The notes below the pieces were generated by a model that saw only the letters and a program-made list of their open reading frames with translations, made no database searches and was not told where the DNA came from. Position numbers and translations under genes: made by a program. Of a stretch of DNA of 31,120 nt, positions 22,303 through 31,072 are shown piece by piece (the stretch's first letter is position 1; the number at the start of each line of letters is the position of its first letter). Source of the DNA: Nitrospira sp. UBA2082 (GTDB lineage: Bacteria > Nitrospirota > Nitrospiria > Nitrospirales > Nitrospiraceae); NCBI GenBank assembly GCA_002331335.1, contig DCZO01000035.1, positions 103,122 through 134,241 on the forward strand. The letters are read 5' to 3'.

Positions 22303-23244
22303 TCAGGCGAATAATGAACTGACTGACTCGTCTTCGTGAATGCGTCTGATCGCCTCTCCCAGCAAAGGCGCCACCGACAATTGCTGCAATTTGGGGCAGG
22401 CCTGGTCTTTCCCGCGCAGCGGGATCGTGTTGGTCGCGACAACCTGGGCAATGCAAGACTCCCGCAACCGATCCAGGGCTGGCCCCGATAACACCGCATG
22501 GGTGCATGCCGTCCAGACTTCGCGCGCACCTTGATCGACGCAAGCCTGCGCCCCCTGTACGATCGTGCCGGCTGTATCGATCATGTCATCAAGCAACAAC
22601 ACGCTCTTGCCCTTGATATCACCGATAATATTCATGATTTGGGCTTGATTTGGCCCCTCACGTCGCTTGTCGATAATAGCCAGGTTGGCCTGAATCCGCT
22701 TGGCGAACGCGCGGGCCCGCTCCACTCCGCCGGCGTCAGGCGATACCACGACGAGGTCGCTGATCTTCTGTTTCTTGACATAGTCCAACAACACCGGCAA
22801 TGCGTAGAGGTGATCGACTGGCACGTTGAAGAATCCCTGGATTTGCCCCGCATGGAGATCCATCGTCAACACGCGGTCCGCCCCGGCCGTCGTGATCAAA
22901 TCAGCCACCAGCTTGGCGGTAATCGGCACCCGTGGCTGATCTTTCCGATCCTGGCGGGCATATCCAAAATAGGGAATGACGGCGGTAATGCGGTTAGCCG
23001 ACGACCGTTTGAGCGCATCGATGATGATCAGCAATTCCATCAACGAATCGTTCACCGGCTGGCAGCAGGATTGGACGACGAAGACGTCCGCGCCACGGAC
23101 ATTCTCGTCAATCTTGACTCGAACCTCCCCATCGCTAAATGACGAGACGGTGGCTTCCCCGAGTTTCTGCCCCAGGTACGCGCAGATCTCTTGCGCAAGC
23201 GCAAGATTGGCGTTCCCAGAGAAAATCTTCAATTCCCTGTTCAT
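22303..23244 (-). CDS. prs: ribose-phosphate pyrophosphokinase
   Basis: Makes PRPP from ribose 5-phosphate and ATP for nucleotides, His and Trp. 313 residues from the ATG at 23244, with AGAAGG upstream and the typical start MNRELKIFSGNANLAL. Motifs: FSDGEVRVKIDENVRGADVF, VIPYFGYARQDRKDQPRVPI (flexible loop), DLHAGQIQGFF, VVVSPDAGGVERARAFAKR and the PRPP-binding VLLLDDMIDTAGTI. Class I. The prs-rplY-pth-ychF order is a common bacterial arrangement. Confidence 0.97.
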   Translation of the reverse strand: MNRELKIFSGNANLALAQEICAYLGQKLGEATVSSFSDGEVRVKIDENVRGADVFVVQSCCQPVNDSLMELLIIIDALKRSSANRITAVIPYFGYARQDRKDQPRVPITAKLVADLITTAGADRVLTMDLHAGQIQGFFNVPVDHLYALPVLLDYVKKQKISDLVVVSPDAGGVERARAFAKRIQANLAIIDKRREGPNQAQIMNIIGDIKGKSVLLLDDMIDTAGTIVQGAQACVDQGAREVWTACTHAVLSGPALDRLRESCIAQVVATNTIPLRGKDQACPKLQQLSVAPLLGEAIRRIHEDESVSSLFA

Positions 23245-23382
23245 TGAACCTTCTTGGATCGTCCGAATCGACGGCAATAAATGGAGTACGGTCGTGGTTC
23301 TTCTTCGGTGAGCGCCGGCAGAGCGCGCTTGTCCGCGCTATGCTCTTTCACTACACGCACAGAGGAAGGGAACCGACCGTGG

Positions 23383-23412
23383 ACTGTATCGGAAATCTCC
23401 CGCGCCTGTCAA
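23383..23412 (-). promoter_or_regulatory. sigma70-type promoter for prs-rplY-pth
   Basis: TTGACA (23407-23412, minus strand), 18-base spacer and TACAGT (23383-23388, 4 of 6). Transcription would start near 23376, leaving a leader of about 130 bases that contains GC-rich inverted pieces (GCGCGGACAAGCGCGC near 23323-23338). No tRNA lies in this gap, although some genomes have one here. Confidence 0.5.
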
Positions 23413-23436
23413 CCAAACTCCCGCGCTATGGGGATG

Positions 23437-24363
23437 TCAGGAGTTCGCTATCAGCGGCCCGGAGGCGGTGGCAACGACGAACACCTTGTACCGCGGTCTG
23501 GGCTGAAAATAAGCGTGGGCGTGCTTCGCACGCGCTTCATCACGGAACACTCCAAAGACAGTCGCGCCGCTTCCCGAGAGCAGCGCTGCTTCGGCACCCT
23601 GCGTTAAGAGGTCTCGTTTGATCGCTCGAAGGTCCGGATGAGCTGCAAAGACCGGCGTTTCAAAGTCATTCTCGGCGGCTTGCATAATCTGCTCCCAAGA
23701 TATTTCATGTTCCCGGTCCAGGGCGGCCTGCTGATCGGACAGTGCGGGGACATACGTCCGGGAGGAGGAAAGTTCCTGGTAGGCCCATTTGGTTTCCACG
23801 GAAAACCCTGGATTAACGAGAACGATCCAGCGACTTCCCTTCATTCGGACTGGGCTGACATGTTCGCCTCGGCCCGTGACAACGGCAGACGGAGCGAAAA
23901 AGAAGAACGGCACATCGCTCCCCAAGGCTTGGCCGACCTGCGCCATCTCCATCGCCGACCACCCCAGATTCAATAGCCGATTCAGGCCGATGATCGTGGC
24001 CGCCGCATCACTGCTCCCACCACCTAGCCCCGCCCCCATTGGAATGCGCTTGGTGAGGGCAATATCCATCCCGAGCGTCCGTTCGCATCGCCGGAGAACG
24101 GCTGCAGCGGCACGAATCACAAGGTTGGTCTGATCCGTACTCAGGGAAGCGACATCACAATGTAGCCTGAGGTCCTCATGGTCCCGGCTCAGCCGGATAG
24201 TGATGTCATCTTCCAGCCCTACGGTCTGCATGACCGACCAGAGATTATGGAACCCATCGGCACGACGGTCGAGGACACGAAGGATCAGATTGGTCTTGGC
24301 AGGGGCGCGAACAGTGATCGCTGAGGCAGGTACAATAGGTGAATGGCGTTCGCGATTAGTCAC
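23437..24363 (-). CDS. ispE: 4-diphosphocytidyl-2-C-methyl-D-erythritol kinase IspE
   Basis: GHMP kinase of the MEP isoprenoid pathway. 308 residues, GTG start at 24363 overlapping the pilR stop by 8 bases; AAGGAGG is only two bases upstream. Motifs: VRAPAKTNLILRVLDRRADG (substrate side, with Lys and Asn), PMGAGLGGGSSDAAATIIGL (ATP-binding glycine loop) and LLSGSGATVFGVF near the C-terminus. DVPFFFFAPSAVVTGRGEHV is typical. The PilR neighbour is not functionally related; the overlap only shows co-transcription. Confidence 0.95.
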   Translation of the reverse strand: MTNRERHSPIVPASAITVRAPAKTNLILRVLDRRADGFHNLWSVMQTVGLEDDITIRLSRDHEDLRLHCDVASLSTDQTNLVIRAAAAVLRRCERTLGMDIALTKRIPMGAGLGGGSSDAAATIIGLNRLLNLGWSAMEMAQVGQALGSDVPFFFFAPSAVVTGRGEHVSPVRMKGSRWIVLVNPGFSVETKWAYQELSSSRTYVPALSDQQAALDREHEISWEQIMQAAENDFETPVFAAHPDLRAIKRDLLTQGAEAALLSGSGATVFGVFRDEARAKHAHAYFQPRPRYKVFVVATASGPLIANS

Positions 24364-25744
24364 GGCCTCCTTTTATAGCATACTTCTCGAGCCGATACCG
24401 GAACGACCTGGTGTTCAGCCGAAGCAACCGCGCGGCTTTCTTCTTGACCCATTTCGACCGCTCAAGCGCCTTGAGCAAGAGATCTTTTTCGATTCCATTG
24501 ACGAGTCCTTCGAGATCCACGCCTTCGTCCGTCAGGTCGACGGGAACCCCCGCCTGCTGCTGTTGCGGCGATACCGTACGATGCAGCCATCCCTGCACAT
24601 CCGTGTCGGTAACCGTCCCTCCCGTTGAGAACGCGACGACTCGTTCGATCAAGTTCTCCAACTCGCGGACATTACCCCGCCATTCATGCGCCAGCAGTAC
24701 ATGCATGGCGTCAGAGCTCAACACCGGGACCGGTTTTCCGCTCTCCTTGGAAAACCTCTCCAGAAAATGGCTCACCAGCAAAGGGATATCCCCGCTCCGG
24801 AGCCGCAACGGCGGAAGCCGAATCGGAATCACGTCCAATCGATAGTAGAGATCTTCGCGGAACGAGCCGTCAGCGACTGCTTTTTCAAGATCCTTGTTCG
24901 TCGCCGCCACGATCCGTACGTCGACTTTGACATCCTGACTGCCCCCCACCCGGCGAAATTCACGTTCCTGAATCACCCGCAAGAGCTTCACTTGGATCGT
25001 CGGTGTGGTATCGCCGATCTCGTCCAGGAAAATAGTGCCGCCGTTAGCCACTTCGAATAACCCTGCCTTGTTCGAGATGGCACCGGTAAACGATCCCTTC
25101 ATATGGCCGAACAGCTCGCTTTCCAGCAGCGTTTCAGGCACCGCGCTGCAATTGACGGCCACAAACGGCATGGTGCTCCTGGCACTGTTGTAATGGATCG
25201 CCCGGGCCACCAATTCCTTTCCGGTCCCGCTTTCCCCACAAATCAGCACATTGCTCTTCGAGTCGGCCACTTTCCGAACGATCTCGAACACCTTCTGCAT
25301 GGCGTCGCTTTGGCCGACCAACTGGGCAAATGACGACTGGCTGGCCATCTCCCGCTTGAGGAGGATGTTCTCGGTCGTCAAGCGCCGCTTTTCGAGCGCG
25401 TTGCGGATAATCAGTTGCACCTCGTCGACTTGGAACGGCTTGGTCAAATAATCGTACGCGCCCTGTTTCATCGCCTCGACCGCGGAATCCGCGCTGGCGA
25501 ACGCCGTGATCACCAAGACCACGGTTTCCGGCGAGGCCGACTTCACCGCTTTGAGCACTTCCATGCCGCCGACTTTCGGCATTCGCAAATCGGTGATAAC
25601 CAGATCAAATATTTCCTTGTGCAACAGCTCGACGGCTTCCTCGCCGTCAGCCACACTGGTGACCTCATATCCGGTTCGTTTGAGCATGATGCTCAACACG
25701 TCCCGCAAACTCGGTTCGTCATCGACGACTAAGATCTTTTCCAC
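24356..25744 (-). CDS. pilR: sigma54-dependent response regulator (PilR/NtrC family)
   Basis: 462 residues, GTG start at 25744 overlapping pilS by 16 bases. Receiver about 1-120 with DD8-9, phospho-acceptor Asp52 (LVITDLRMP), Thr in VITAFAS and Lys in YLTKPF. AAA+ domain about 140-380: Walker A GESGTGKELVARAIHYNSAR, sigma54-contact loop ELFGHMKGSFTGA (GSFTGA rather than the commonest GAFTGA), Walker B GGTIFLDEIGDT, and HEWRGNVRELENLIER. C-terminal Fis-type helix-turn-helix: LERSKWVKKKAARLLRLNTR. Activates sigma54 promoters; with pilS and pilC adjacent, type IV pilus genes are the likely target, but no pilin gene or sigma54 site was found here. Confidence 0.88.
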   Translation of the reverse strand: MEKILVVDDEPSLRDVLSIMLKRTGYEVTSVADGEEAVELLHKEIFDLVITDLRMPKVGGMEVLKAVKSASPETVVLVITAFASADSAVEAMKQGAYDYLTKPFQVDEVQLIIRNALEKRRLTTENILLKREMASQSSFAQLVGQSDAMQKVFEIVRKVADSKSNVLICGESGTGKELVARAIHYNSARSTMPFVAVNCSAVPETLLESELFGHMKGSFTGAISNKAGLFEVANGGTIFLDEIGDTTPTIQVKLLRVIQEREFRRVGGSQDVKVDVRIVAATNKDLEKAVADGSFREDLYYRLDVIPIRLPPLRLRSGDIPLLVSHFLERFSKESGKPVPVLSSDAMHVLLAHEWRGNVRELENLIERVVAFSTGGTVTDTDVQGWLHRTVSPQQQQAGVPVDLTDEGVDLEGLVNGIEKDLLLKALERSKWVKKKAARLLRLNTRSFRYRLEKYAIKGGRD

Positions 25745-27423
25745 GGTTCCCTACCTTCGTGCCACAGCCGTACCCCGGCATCCGCCGAACGCGGCAGGCA
25801 CACAACAAATTGCGTTCCTTCCCGTTCCCGACTATCTACCTTGATCCATCCCCCGTGCAAATCGACGATTCGATGCACGGCCGCCAGCCCTAGTCCCGAT
25901 CCATGCGTTTTCGTGGTGAAGAAGGGCAAGAAAATCTTATCGAGATTCTTCTTGGGAATACCTTCTCCGGTATCTCTGAACACGACTTCGGCCACGTTGG
26001 CCTTGCGTCCACCGGCATCGATTTCCCGCGGCCTGGTCGCGATTTCAAGCTGCCCTCCGTGCGGCATCGCATCGAAGGCATTGATGGCCAGATTCCAAAA
26101 GACTTGCTTCATTTGGTTTTGGTCGACCTGCCCGATCAATGCCTCAGAGGCCAGCGAGGTCACAATCGTGATGTTCGGCCTGGCCCGTGCTTCATGTTCT
26201 ACCAGATCGAGAGTCTCGGCAAGGACTTTGTTCAAATCGAACTCGGCCAGATTCAACGCCGGCGGTCGAGCGTACTGAAGGAACTCTGTGATGATGGTAT
26301 CCAGCCTGGCTGCTTCGCGAATTGCGATGTCCATGAGGCGTCGATTCGTATCGTCAGTTCCCAGATCCCCGCGAAGCATCTGCATAGCACCCGCGAGAGC
26401 CCCCAGCGGATTTCGGATTTCATGCGCCATGCCCGCCGACATTTCCCCAAGGCTGGCCAACCATTCCTTTCGTTTCATTTCTTCTTCGAGATCCCGCAGC
26501 CGGGTCAGATCCTTGAACACACCGACCAATCCGGTCTCCTCTCCTTGCTCGTGCAGAGGCGCCAAGGTCATCCCAAGAATCAAACGATTGCCGTCGGCTT
26601 TTTTGCACTCGACCTCGAACCGGGAGTTGGCAGACGCCGTCTGCAGATGCTCCTCTGCTTCTTGTCCTGGATGCCAATTGAACACGTCCCGCCAGGGGCG
26701 CCCATGCACTTGTTCAAAGCTGTAGCCGGTGGCCTCCTGCGCCGCAGGGTTGAACGACGTAATCCCTCCGTGTTCGTCCGCCGTGAACACGCCGCTGCTG
26801 ATGCTATGGACGATATTTTCGTGGAAGGCTCTCAGACGACTCAGCCCCTGTTCTTTTTCACGCAGCGACTGATCCGCATACTGAAGTTGGTCCGCCAAGG
26901 CCCCGCTGAGAAAACCGACGACCAGGAACGCCACTCCATAGACGCCGAACGCCTGGAGCGACTCAGCAGCACTGAGACGAGTCTGCGGCAACCACCCCCA
27001 CGCCTCGGCCAACCCATAGAGTTGAACGTTGGTCAGCACGCCGAACAGAATGATGCAGAGGGAGGCGGTGAGAAGCCCAACCTGGCGGCGCGGCACGAGA
27101 CTCGCCAGCGTGACGCTGATGACATAGAGCACGGCGAACGGGCTTTCGATGCCTCCCGTTCGGGCGATCAAGACCGTTTCAAGCAAGAAGTCGACCGCAA
27201 TTTGAACCCATGAAAACCGGGCCAGGGCCTCGGCGCTCGAAAGTCTCCGAAGCACGACGGCATACAGAATCGTGACCCCATAGGTAAAGACGATCAGCGC
27301 GTAGAAGGTTTCGACCCGTTCGCCCTTGGTGACCTGAAAAGTGAGGGAGAGCCCTAGGAGAAGGGTCACGACGACGACACGCAGCCCCATCAACCAGTAA
27401 ATCCTGGTTTTGATATCGCCCAT
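25729..27423 (-). CDS. pilS: PilS-like sensor histidine kinase
   Basis: 564 residues. N-terminal membrane part (about 10-190) with some six hydrophobic segments, such as WLMGLRVVVVTLLLGLSL, FAVLYVISVTLASLV and GVYGVAFLVVGFLSGAL, as in PilS. A PAS domain follows (about 205-315, VHSISSGVFTADEHGGITSF). Then the phospho-acceptor helix GEMSAGMAHEIRNPLGALAG and the ATPase domain: NQMKQVFWNLAINAFDAMPH (N box), VFRDTGEGIPKKNLDKIFLP and FFTTKTHGSGLGLAAVHRIV (G box). Partner of the overlapping pilR gene. Confidence 0.87.
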   Translation of the reverse strand: MGDIKTRIYWLMGLRVVVVTLLLGLSLTFQVTKGERVETFYALIVFTYGVTILYAVVLRRLSSAEALARFSWVQIAVDFLLETVLIARTGGIESPFAVLYVISVTLASLVPRRQVGLLTASLCIILFGVLTNVQLYGLAEAWGWLPQTRLSAAESLQAFGVYGVAFLVVGFLSGALADQLQYADQSLREKEQGLSRLRAFHENIVHSISSGVFTADEHGGITSFNPAAQEATGYSFEQVHGRPWRDVFNWHPGQEAEEHLQTASANSRFEVECKKADGNRLILGMTLAPLHEQGEETGLVGVFKDLTRLRDLEEEMKRKEWLASLGEMSAGMAHEIRNPLGALAGAMQMLRGDLGTDDTNRRLMDIAIREAARLDTIITEFLQYARPPALNLAEFDLNKVLAETLDLVEHEARARPNITIVTSLASEALIGQVDQNQMKQVFWNLAINAFDAMPHGGQLEIATRPREIDAGGRKANVAEVVFRDTGEGIPKKNLDKIFLPFFTTKTHGSGLGLAAVHRIVDLHGGWIKVDSREREGTQFVVCLPRSADAGVRLWHEGREPWKRS

Positions 27424-27502
27424 GCCGCTGACCTCGCCGGACCGCAGGAAGGGAAGGGGGTTACGCCATGCCGAGGAGCGCCTCCTTTCCGGATGCGATC
27501 GC

Positions 27503-28717
27503 TTATCCGACGGCTCCCGCCATCGTGAAGATCGGCAAATACATCGCGACCACGATGAATCCGACCGTAATTCCTAGAAACACCATCATCATCGGCTCGA
27601 GCAACGTTGTCAGGTTCGTAACCGCCTCATCGACTTCATCTTCGTAGAAATCCGCAATCTTGCCCAACATGTTGTCGAGCGCGCCCGTCGATTCACCCAC
27701 GGCAATCATGTGCGTCACCATCTTAGGAAAGGTTCCGCTCTTCGCTAAAGGGTCGGAGATCGTCTTCCCTCCACTGATACTCACCTTGGCATCAAGCAAC
27801 GCGCCTTCCACTACTTTGTTTCCCGCTGTCTTTGCACAGATGGTCAATGCCTCCAGTAAGGGCACTCCGCTGGACAACAAGGTTCCAAGAGTCCTGCTGA
27901 ACTTGGCCACTGAAGCCTTCCGAATCAATTCACCAAAGATCGGCGCCTTCAGCAACAACTTATCGATGGCCAATCGCCCTTGCTGAGTCGCATAGTATTT
28001 CTTTATGCCGGTCACGACTCCAAAAATGACACCCAGGATCATGTACCAATAGGATTGCGCAAAATTGCTCATGTCGATCACAAGCTGCGTCGGAGCGGGG
28101 AGCCCCATCTTTCCGCCGGACATTTCCTTGAACATCTTCTCGAAGACCGGAATGACCCAGATCATGAGGACGGTGATGACGATGCCGGCAATCCCAAGGA
28201 TGGCCGCCGGATAGACCATCGCACTCTTGATTTGTCCCTTGAGTTTCATGGCCTTTTCGATGTGCTTCGACAGCCGTCCCATAATCGTATCCAGCAACCC
28301 ACCGACTTCGCCCGCGTGGACCATGTTGACATAGAGGTCGTCAAAGATCTTCGAATGCTTTCGGAGTGAATCTGAGAAGGTCGCGCCTCCCTCGACCTGC
28401 ACCTTGATCTCACCCACAGCCGTCCGTAACGCCGCGCTTTCCGATTGCGTCGAGAGAATTTCGAGACATTGAATTAAGGGCAAGCCAGCATTGATCATTG
28501 TCCCGAACTGGCGGGTGAACACAACCAGGTCCTTCTCCCCCACCCCGCTGCCCAATTGGAATGAATATCCTTGCTTGGCCGCTTTTTCCTCAAGACTCGT
28601 TACGACGACCTGTTGTTTGCGCAACTGCTCGACCGCTTCATCGCGCGACTTGGCAACCAGTTCGCCCTTTTTTACCGTTCCCGATTTGCTCCGTCCGACA
28701 TAAGCAAACGTGGCCAT
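27503..28717 (-). CDS. pilC: type IV pilus inner membrane platform protein PilC
   Basis: 404 residues. Two copies of the GspF/PilC domain: about 68-191 (FTRQFGTMINAGLPLIQCLE) and about 271-394 (FSRTLGTLLSSGVPLLEALT). Membrane segments lie near 170-190, 220-240 and at the C-terminus (MMMVFLGITVGFIVVAMYLP). The N-terminus FAYVGRSKSGTVKKGELVAK is the usual soluble start. Anchors pilus assembly in the inner membrane together with the PilB/PilT ATPases, none of which is encoded nearby. A type II secretion GspF cannot be excluded from sequence alone, but the pilS-pilR neighbours favour PilC. Confidence 0.9.
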   Translation of the reverse strand: MATFAYVGRSKSGTVKKGELVAKSRDEAVEQLRKQQVVVTSLEEKAAKQGYSFQLGSGVGEKDLVVFTRQFGTMINAGLPLIQCLEILSTQSESAALRTAVGEIKVQVEGGATFSDSLRKHSKIFDDLYVNMVHAGEVGGLLDTIMGRLSKHIEKAMKLKGQIKSAMVYPAAILGIAGIVITVLMIWVIPVFEKMFKEMSGGKMGLPAPTQLVIDMSNFAQSYWYMILGVIFGVVTGIKKYYATQQGRLAIDKLLLKAPIFGELIRKASVAKFSRTLGTLLSSGVPLLEALTICAKTAGNKVVEGALLDAKVSISGGKTISDPLAKSGTFPKMVTHMIAVGESTGALDNMLGKIADFYEDEVDEAVTNLTTLLEPMMMVFLGITVGFIVVAMYLPIFTMAGAVG

Positions 28718-28778
28718 AGATCTCGTCCTGTTGTGGCTCCTTGAGCCGGTTGTGAGAGAAAATCCTGACGACGATTCG

Positions 28779-28807
28779 AGTCTACTGGGGGGTCAAAAAC
28801 CTGTCAA
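28779..28807 (-). promoter_or_regulatory. sigma70-type promoter for pilC-pilS-pilR-ispE
   Basis: TTGACA (28802-28807, minus strand), 17-base spacer with a run of C, and TAGACT (28779-28784, 4 of 6). Transcription would start near 28772, about 55 bases before the pilC ATG. No sigma54 motif (TGGC-N8-TTGC) was seen here, so PilR does not obviously control its own operon. Confidence 0.55.
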
Positions 28808-28862
28808 AATAATTGCACTATTTCCCCGGGGGCCGTTTGGCGCTCGGCAAGACGCGGGAGCT

Positions 28863-29405
28863 TCAGGCGGGTGGAAGCGATGCGTTGATATGGCGGTAGC
28901 TACGGTAGATGTAATGAAACCCCGACGTAAGAGTAAATCCGACCATGGCCGCCACCAGAGGGGTCACCATGGAAAGGCTCAGGTCGAGCCAGGTCAAGAG
29001 GACAACCATGAGAACATAGCATAATTGCAACAGAGTGGTTCCCTTCCCCCAAAACGTGGGGGTCATATCGATCTGAGTCCCCGTGACATGCGCGAGTGCG
29101 GTCCCCAATAAGAGGATGACGTCCCGACTCACCACCATGATGACCAACCAGGATGGCACAAGATGCAACATCGACAGCGAGAGAAAGGCCGACGTGAGGA
29201 GCAGTTTGTCAGCTAGCGGATCCAGGAGCATGCCGAGTCTGGTCTGCTGATTCCACCGGCGCGCGAGAACCCCGTCGACCGCATCAGTCAGTCCGGCTAC
29301 GACCAACACCAACAACGCCAACCCGTAGGCGCCATAGGCCATACATTCGATGAAGACGGGAACCAGAAGGATACGGAGCAGCGTCAGACTGTTGGGGATG
29401 TTCAT
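28863..29405 (-). CDS. pgsA: CDP-diacylglycerol-glycerol-3-phosphate 3-phosphatidyltransferase
   Basis: Makes phosphatidylglycerol phosphate in the inner membrane. 180 residues, hydrophobic. The CDP-alcohol phosphotransferase signature is complete: LTDAVDGVLARRWNQQTRLG then MLLDPLADKLLL, i.e. D-x2-DG-x2-AR-x8-G-x3-D-x3-D. The N-terminus NIPNSLTLLRILLVPVF is typical of PgsA. Other members (PssA, cardiolipin synthase type) share the motif, so the substrate is likely but not certain. 145 bases separate it from pilC, which has its own promoter. Confidence 0.88.
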   Translation of the reverse strand: MNIPNSLTLLRILLVPVFIECMAYGAYGLALLVLVVAGLTDAVDGVLARRWNQQTRLGMLLDPLADKLLLTSAFLSLSMLHLVPSWLVIMVVSRDVILLLGTALAHVTGTQIDMTPTFWGKGTTLLQLCYVLMVVLLTWLDLSLSMVTPLVAAMVGFTLTSGFHYIYRSYRHINASLPPA

Positions 29406-29482
29406 GGAAATGAACTATGTACGGGATCTCCGATATGGGAAGGCGGGCATCATAGTAATCGACGCGCCTCTTGTCAACGCGG

Positions 29483-29512
29483 TTGCAGTCACCGGACAGC
29501 CCCCCTTATAAT
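29483..29512 (+). promoter_or_regulatory. sigma70-type promoter for the small ORF at 29569
   Basis: TTGCAG (29483-29488), 18-base spacer and a perfect TATAAT (29507-29512). Transcription would start near 29519, with a leader of about 50 bases. A TTGTCA at 29471 is too far from the -10 to be used with it. Confidence 0.55.
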
Positions 29513-29568
29513 TACTGCCTACGTTGCGTCGCACAATACCAGCGCCCATTGCGATTCCGGAGGAATAC

Positions 29569-29886
29569 ATGAGCACGTTGCCGTTGATCTTCAAGAAAGA
29601 GGGACTCGTTGAGAGGCACCAGATCGAGGGCGTTGACCCCAGCGACCGCTATTTCAACCGCGCCATCTTCGTGAATCGAACAGCATCCGGTTATACCGCC
29701 AAAGTCACGTACGAAGCTCTTACGGTCGAGAGCGGATCCCATCCCACCATTGCCGCAACGGTAAAGGAACTGGTGGAAAAACTTCAGGGGTTCGGATTCA
29801 CCCGCATGCGAACGAGGGCCAACTTCAAAGGGGTGCGCTATCTGGCGGAAAAAGAAACCTGGATCGATTACAACGACCGGCCCTAG
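29569..29886 (+). CDS. small conserved-looking hypothetical protein
   Basis: 105 residues from the ATG at 29569, with GGAGG 6 bases upstream; an in-frame ATG-less extension to 29524 was rejected. I do not recognise the family. The sequence looks like a compact alpha/beta protein: DRYFNRAIFVNRTASGYTAK and VTYEALTVESGSHPT suggest strands, then TIAATVKELVEKLQGFGF a helix, and ANFKGVRYLAEKETWIDY a closing strand pair. No signal peptide, Cys or membrane segment. A promoter with a consensus -10 box and a good ribosome binding site say it is expressed. It ends two bases from the convergent hydrolase gene. Confidence 0.8.
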   Translation: MSTLPLIFKKEGLVERHQIEGVDPSDRYFNRAIFVNRTASGYTAKVTYEALTVESGSHPTIAATVKELVEKLQGFGFTRMRTRANFKGVRYLAEKETWIDYNDRP

Positions 29887-29888
29887 CT

Positions 29889-31013
29889 TCACCCTATACA
29901 TTCCTGATAGACAAGATCGTGGATCAACGGACGAAATGATCTGATCCCGTCATTTGTTCTGGTCGGGTGGACCCGATTCGAGAGTAGCACCACTTCCAAT
30001 TCGCACACAGGATCGATCCAGATCGACGTTCCCGTAAACCCCAGGTGGCCAAACGATCGGCTTGAAAAGTACTGCCCCGATGAAGACGGTGGAGACGGCG
30101 TATCCCATCCCAACGCCCAACTGGATCCGGATACCCCCTCGTGCCGTGTCGAAAACTCCCGCACGATGTCGCAGTCGAGAATGGACGATTTCCCGTGATA
30201 CCCCGTGAGCCAGACGCCTGTGACGGCCAATACTGCCTCGGCGGCCCCGAAGAGCCCTGCATGTCCCGCCACACCGCCCAGTGCCGCTGCATTCTCATCG
30301 TGCACTTCCCCGCATAACAGCCGCCCCCTCCACGTATCCCATTCAGTCGGTGCAATGTGGCCGATCATCGATGATCTGGAAATTTCCATCTTCTGCCCTA
30401 TCGGAAGATAGCAGAGCGGATCCGCTTTGAGCGGCTGTGCTATGTGCTCAACCACGAAGCGGTCAAGAGAGCCGCCGCTCAGCCGTTCGACCATGATTCC
30501 AAGCAGCATGAATCCCAGATCGCTGTAGAGACTCCGCTCGCCCATCTTATAGATCAGTGCTTCCTGCTTCATCAACCGCAGAAGTCGCCGGGCGGCATGA
30601 GCTCTGTCGTCTGGTGAGGAGGGCAGCGCAGCGTCCGAGCTGAGCTGCTCGTAGAAGGCCCGCCACCCTGGCAGGCCGGAACTATGGGTCAATAGCTGCC
30701 TGATGGTCGCTGGCCCGACGGGTGCCCCTTCCAATTCCGGCAACACGGAAACGACAGGATCATCTAGCCGGCATTGCCCCCGTTGGACCAGCAATGCGAC
30801 CGCCGTCACGATTGCCAACGGCTTCGTCAGTGAGGCTAAGTCATAGATAGTCGAAGACGTGACGGAGGCATTGGGAGGATGAGGGGAAAGGCAACCCGCC
30901 GGTATGACCCAGCATCGGTCTCCTCCTCGTCGAACCGCGAGAACAGCGCCGGGAAAGATTCCGTCGGCGACGGCCCGATTCAGCGCCGTGTGAAGTGACG
31001 GAGGTGGCATCAT
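29889..31013 (-). CDS. beta-lactamase-fold serine hydrolase (class C type)
   Basis: 374 residues from the ATG at 31013 (a second ATG follows directly). The catalytic SxxK is YDLASLTKPLAIVTAV (Ser61, Lys64); the second motif, YSDLGFMLLGIMVERLSGGS, has Tyr-Ser-Asp where penicillin-binding proteins have Tyr-x-Asn; the third motif is HLGFTGTSIWIDP, an HxG-type version of KTG. LLTHSSGLPGW is typical of the family. No clear signal peptide, so it may be cytoplasmic. Substrate unknown: members include esterases, D-aminopeptidases and peptidoglycan-related enzymes. The frame is open upstream to the window edge without a start codon, and there is no good ribosome binding site, so a longer N-terminus cannot be excluded. 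Confidence 0.85.
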   Translation of the reverse strand: MMPPPSLHTALNRAVADGIFPGAVLAVRRGGDRCWVIPAGCLSPHPPNASVTSSTIYDLASLTKPLAIVTAVALLVQRGQCRLDDPVVSVLPELEGAPVGPATIRQLLTHSSGLPGWRAFYEQLSSDAALPSSPDDRAHAARRLLRLMKQEALIYKMGERSLYSDLGFMLLGIMVERLSGGSLDRFVVEHIAQPLKADPLCYLPIGQKMEISRSSMIGHIAPTEWDTWRGRLLCGEVHDENAAALGGVAGHAGLFGAAEAVLAVTGVWLTGYHGKSSILDCDIVREFSTRHEGVSGSSWALGWDTPSPPSSSGQYFSSRSFGHLGFTGTSIWIDPVCELEVVLLSNRVHPTRTNDGIRSFRPLIHDLVYQECIG

Positions 31014-31072
31014 ATTGGCGGCGGGCTCGGCGGAATCTTGCCCCGTACACGAGCGGAAACCGTCGCGGATAC

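Noticed and set aside
23245..23436. tRNA gene between prs and ispE
   Set aside because: Some genomes carry one here, but no T-loop (GGTTCGANTCC) or cloverleaf pairing was found on either strand.
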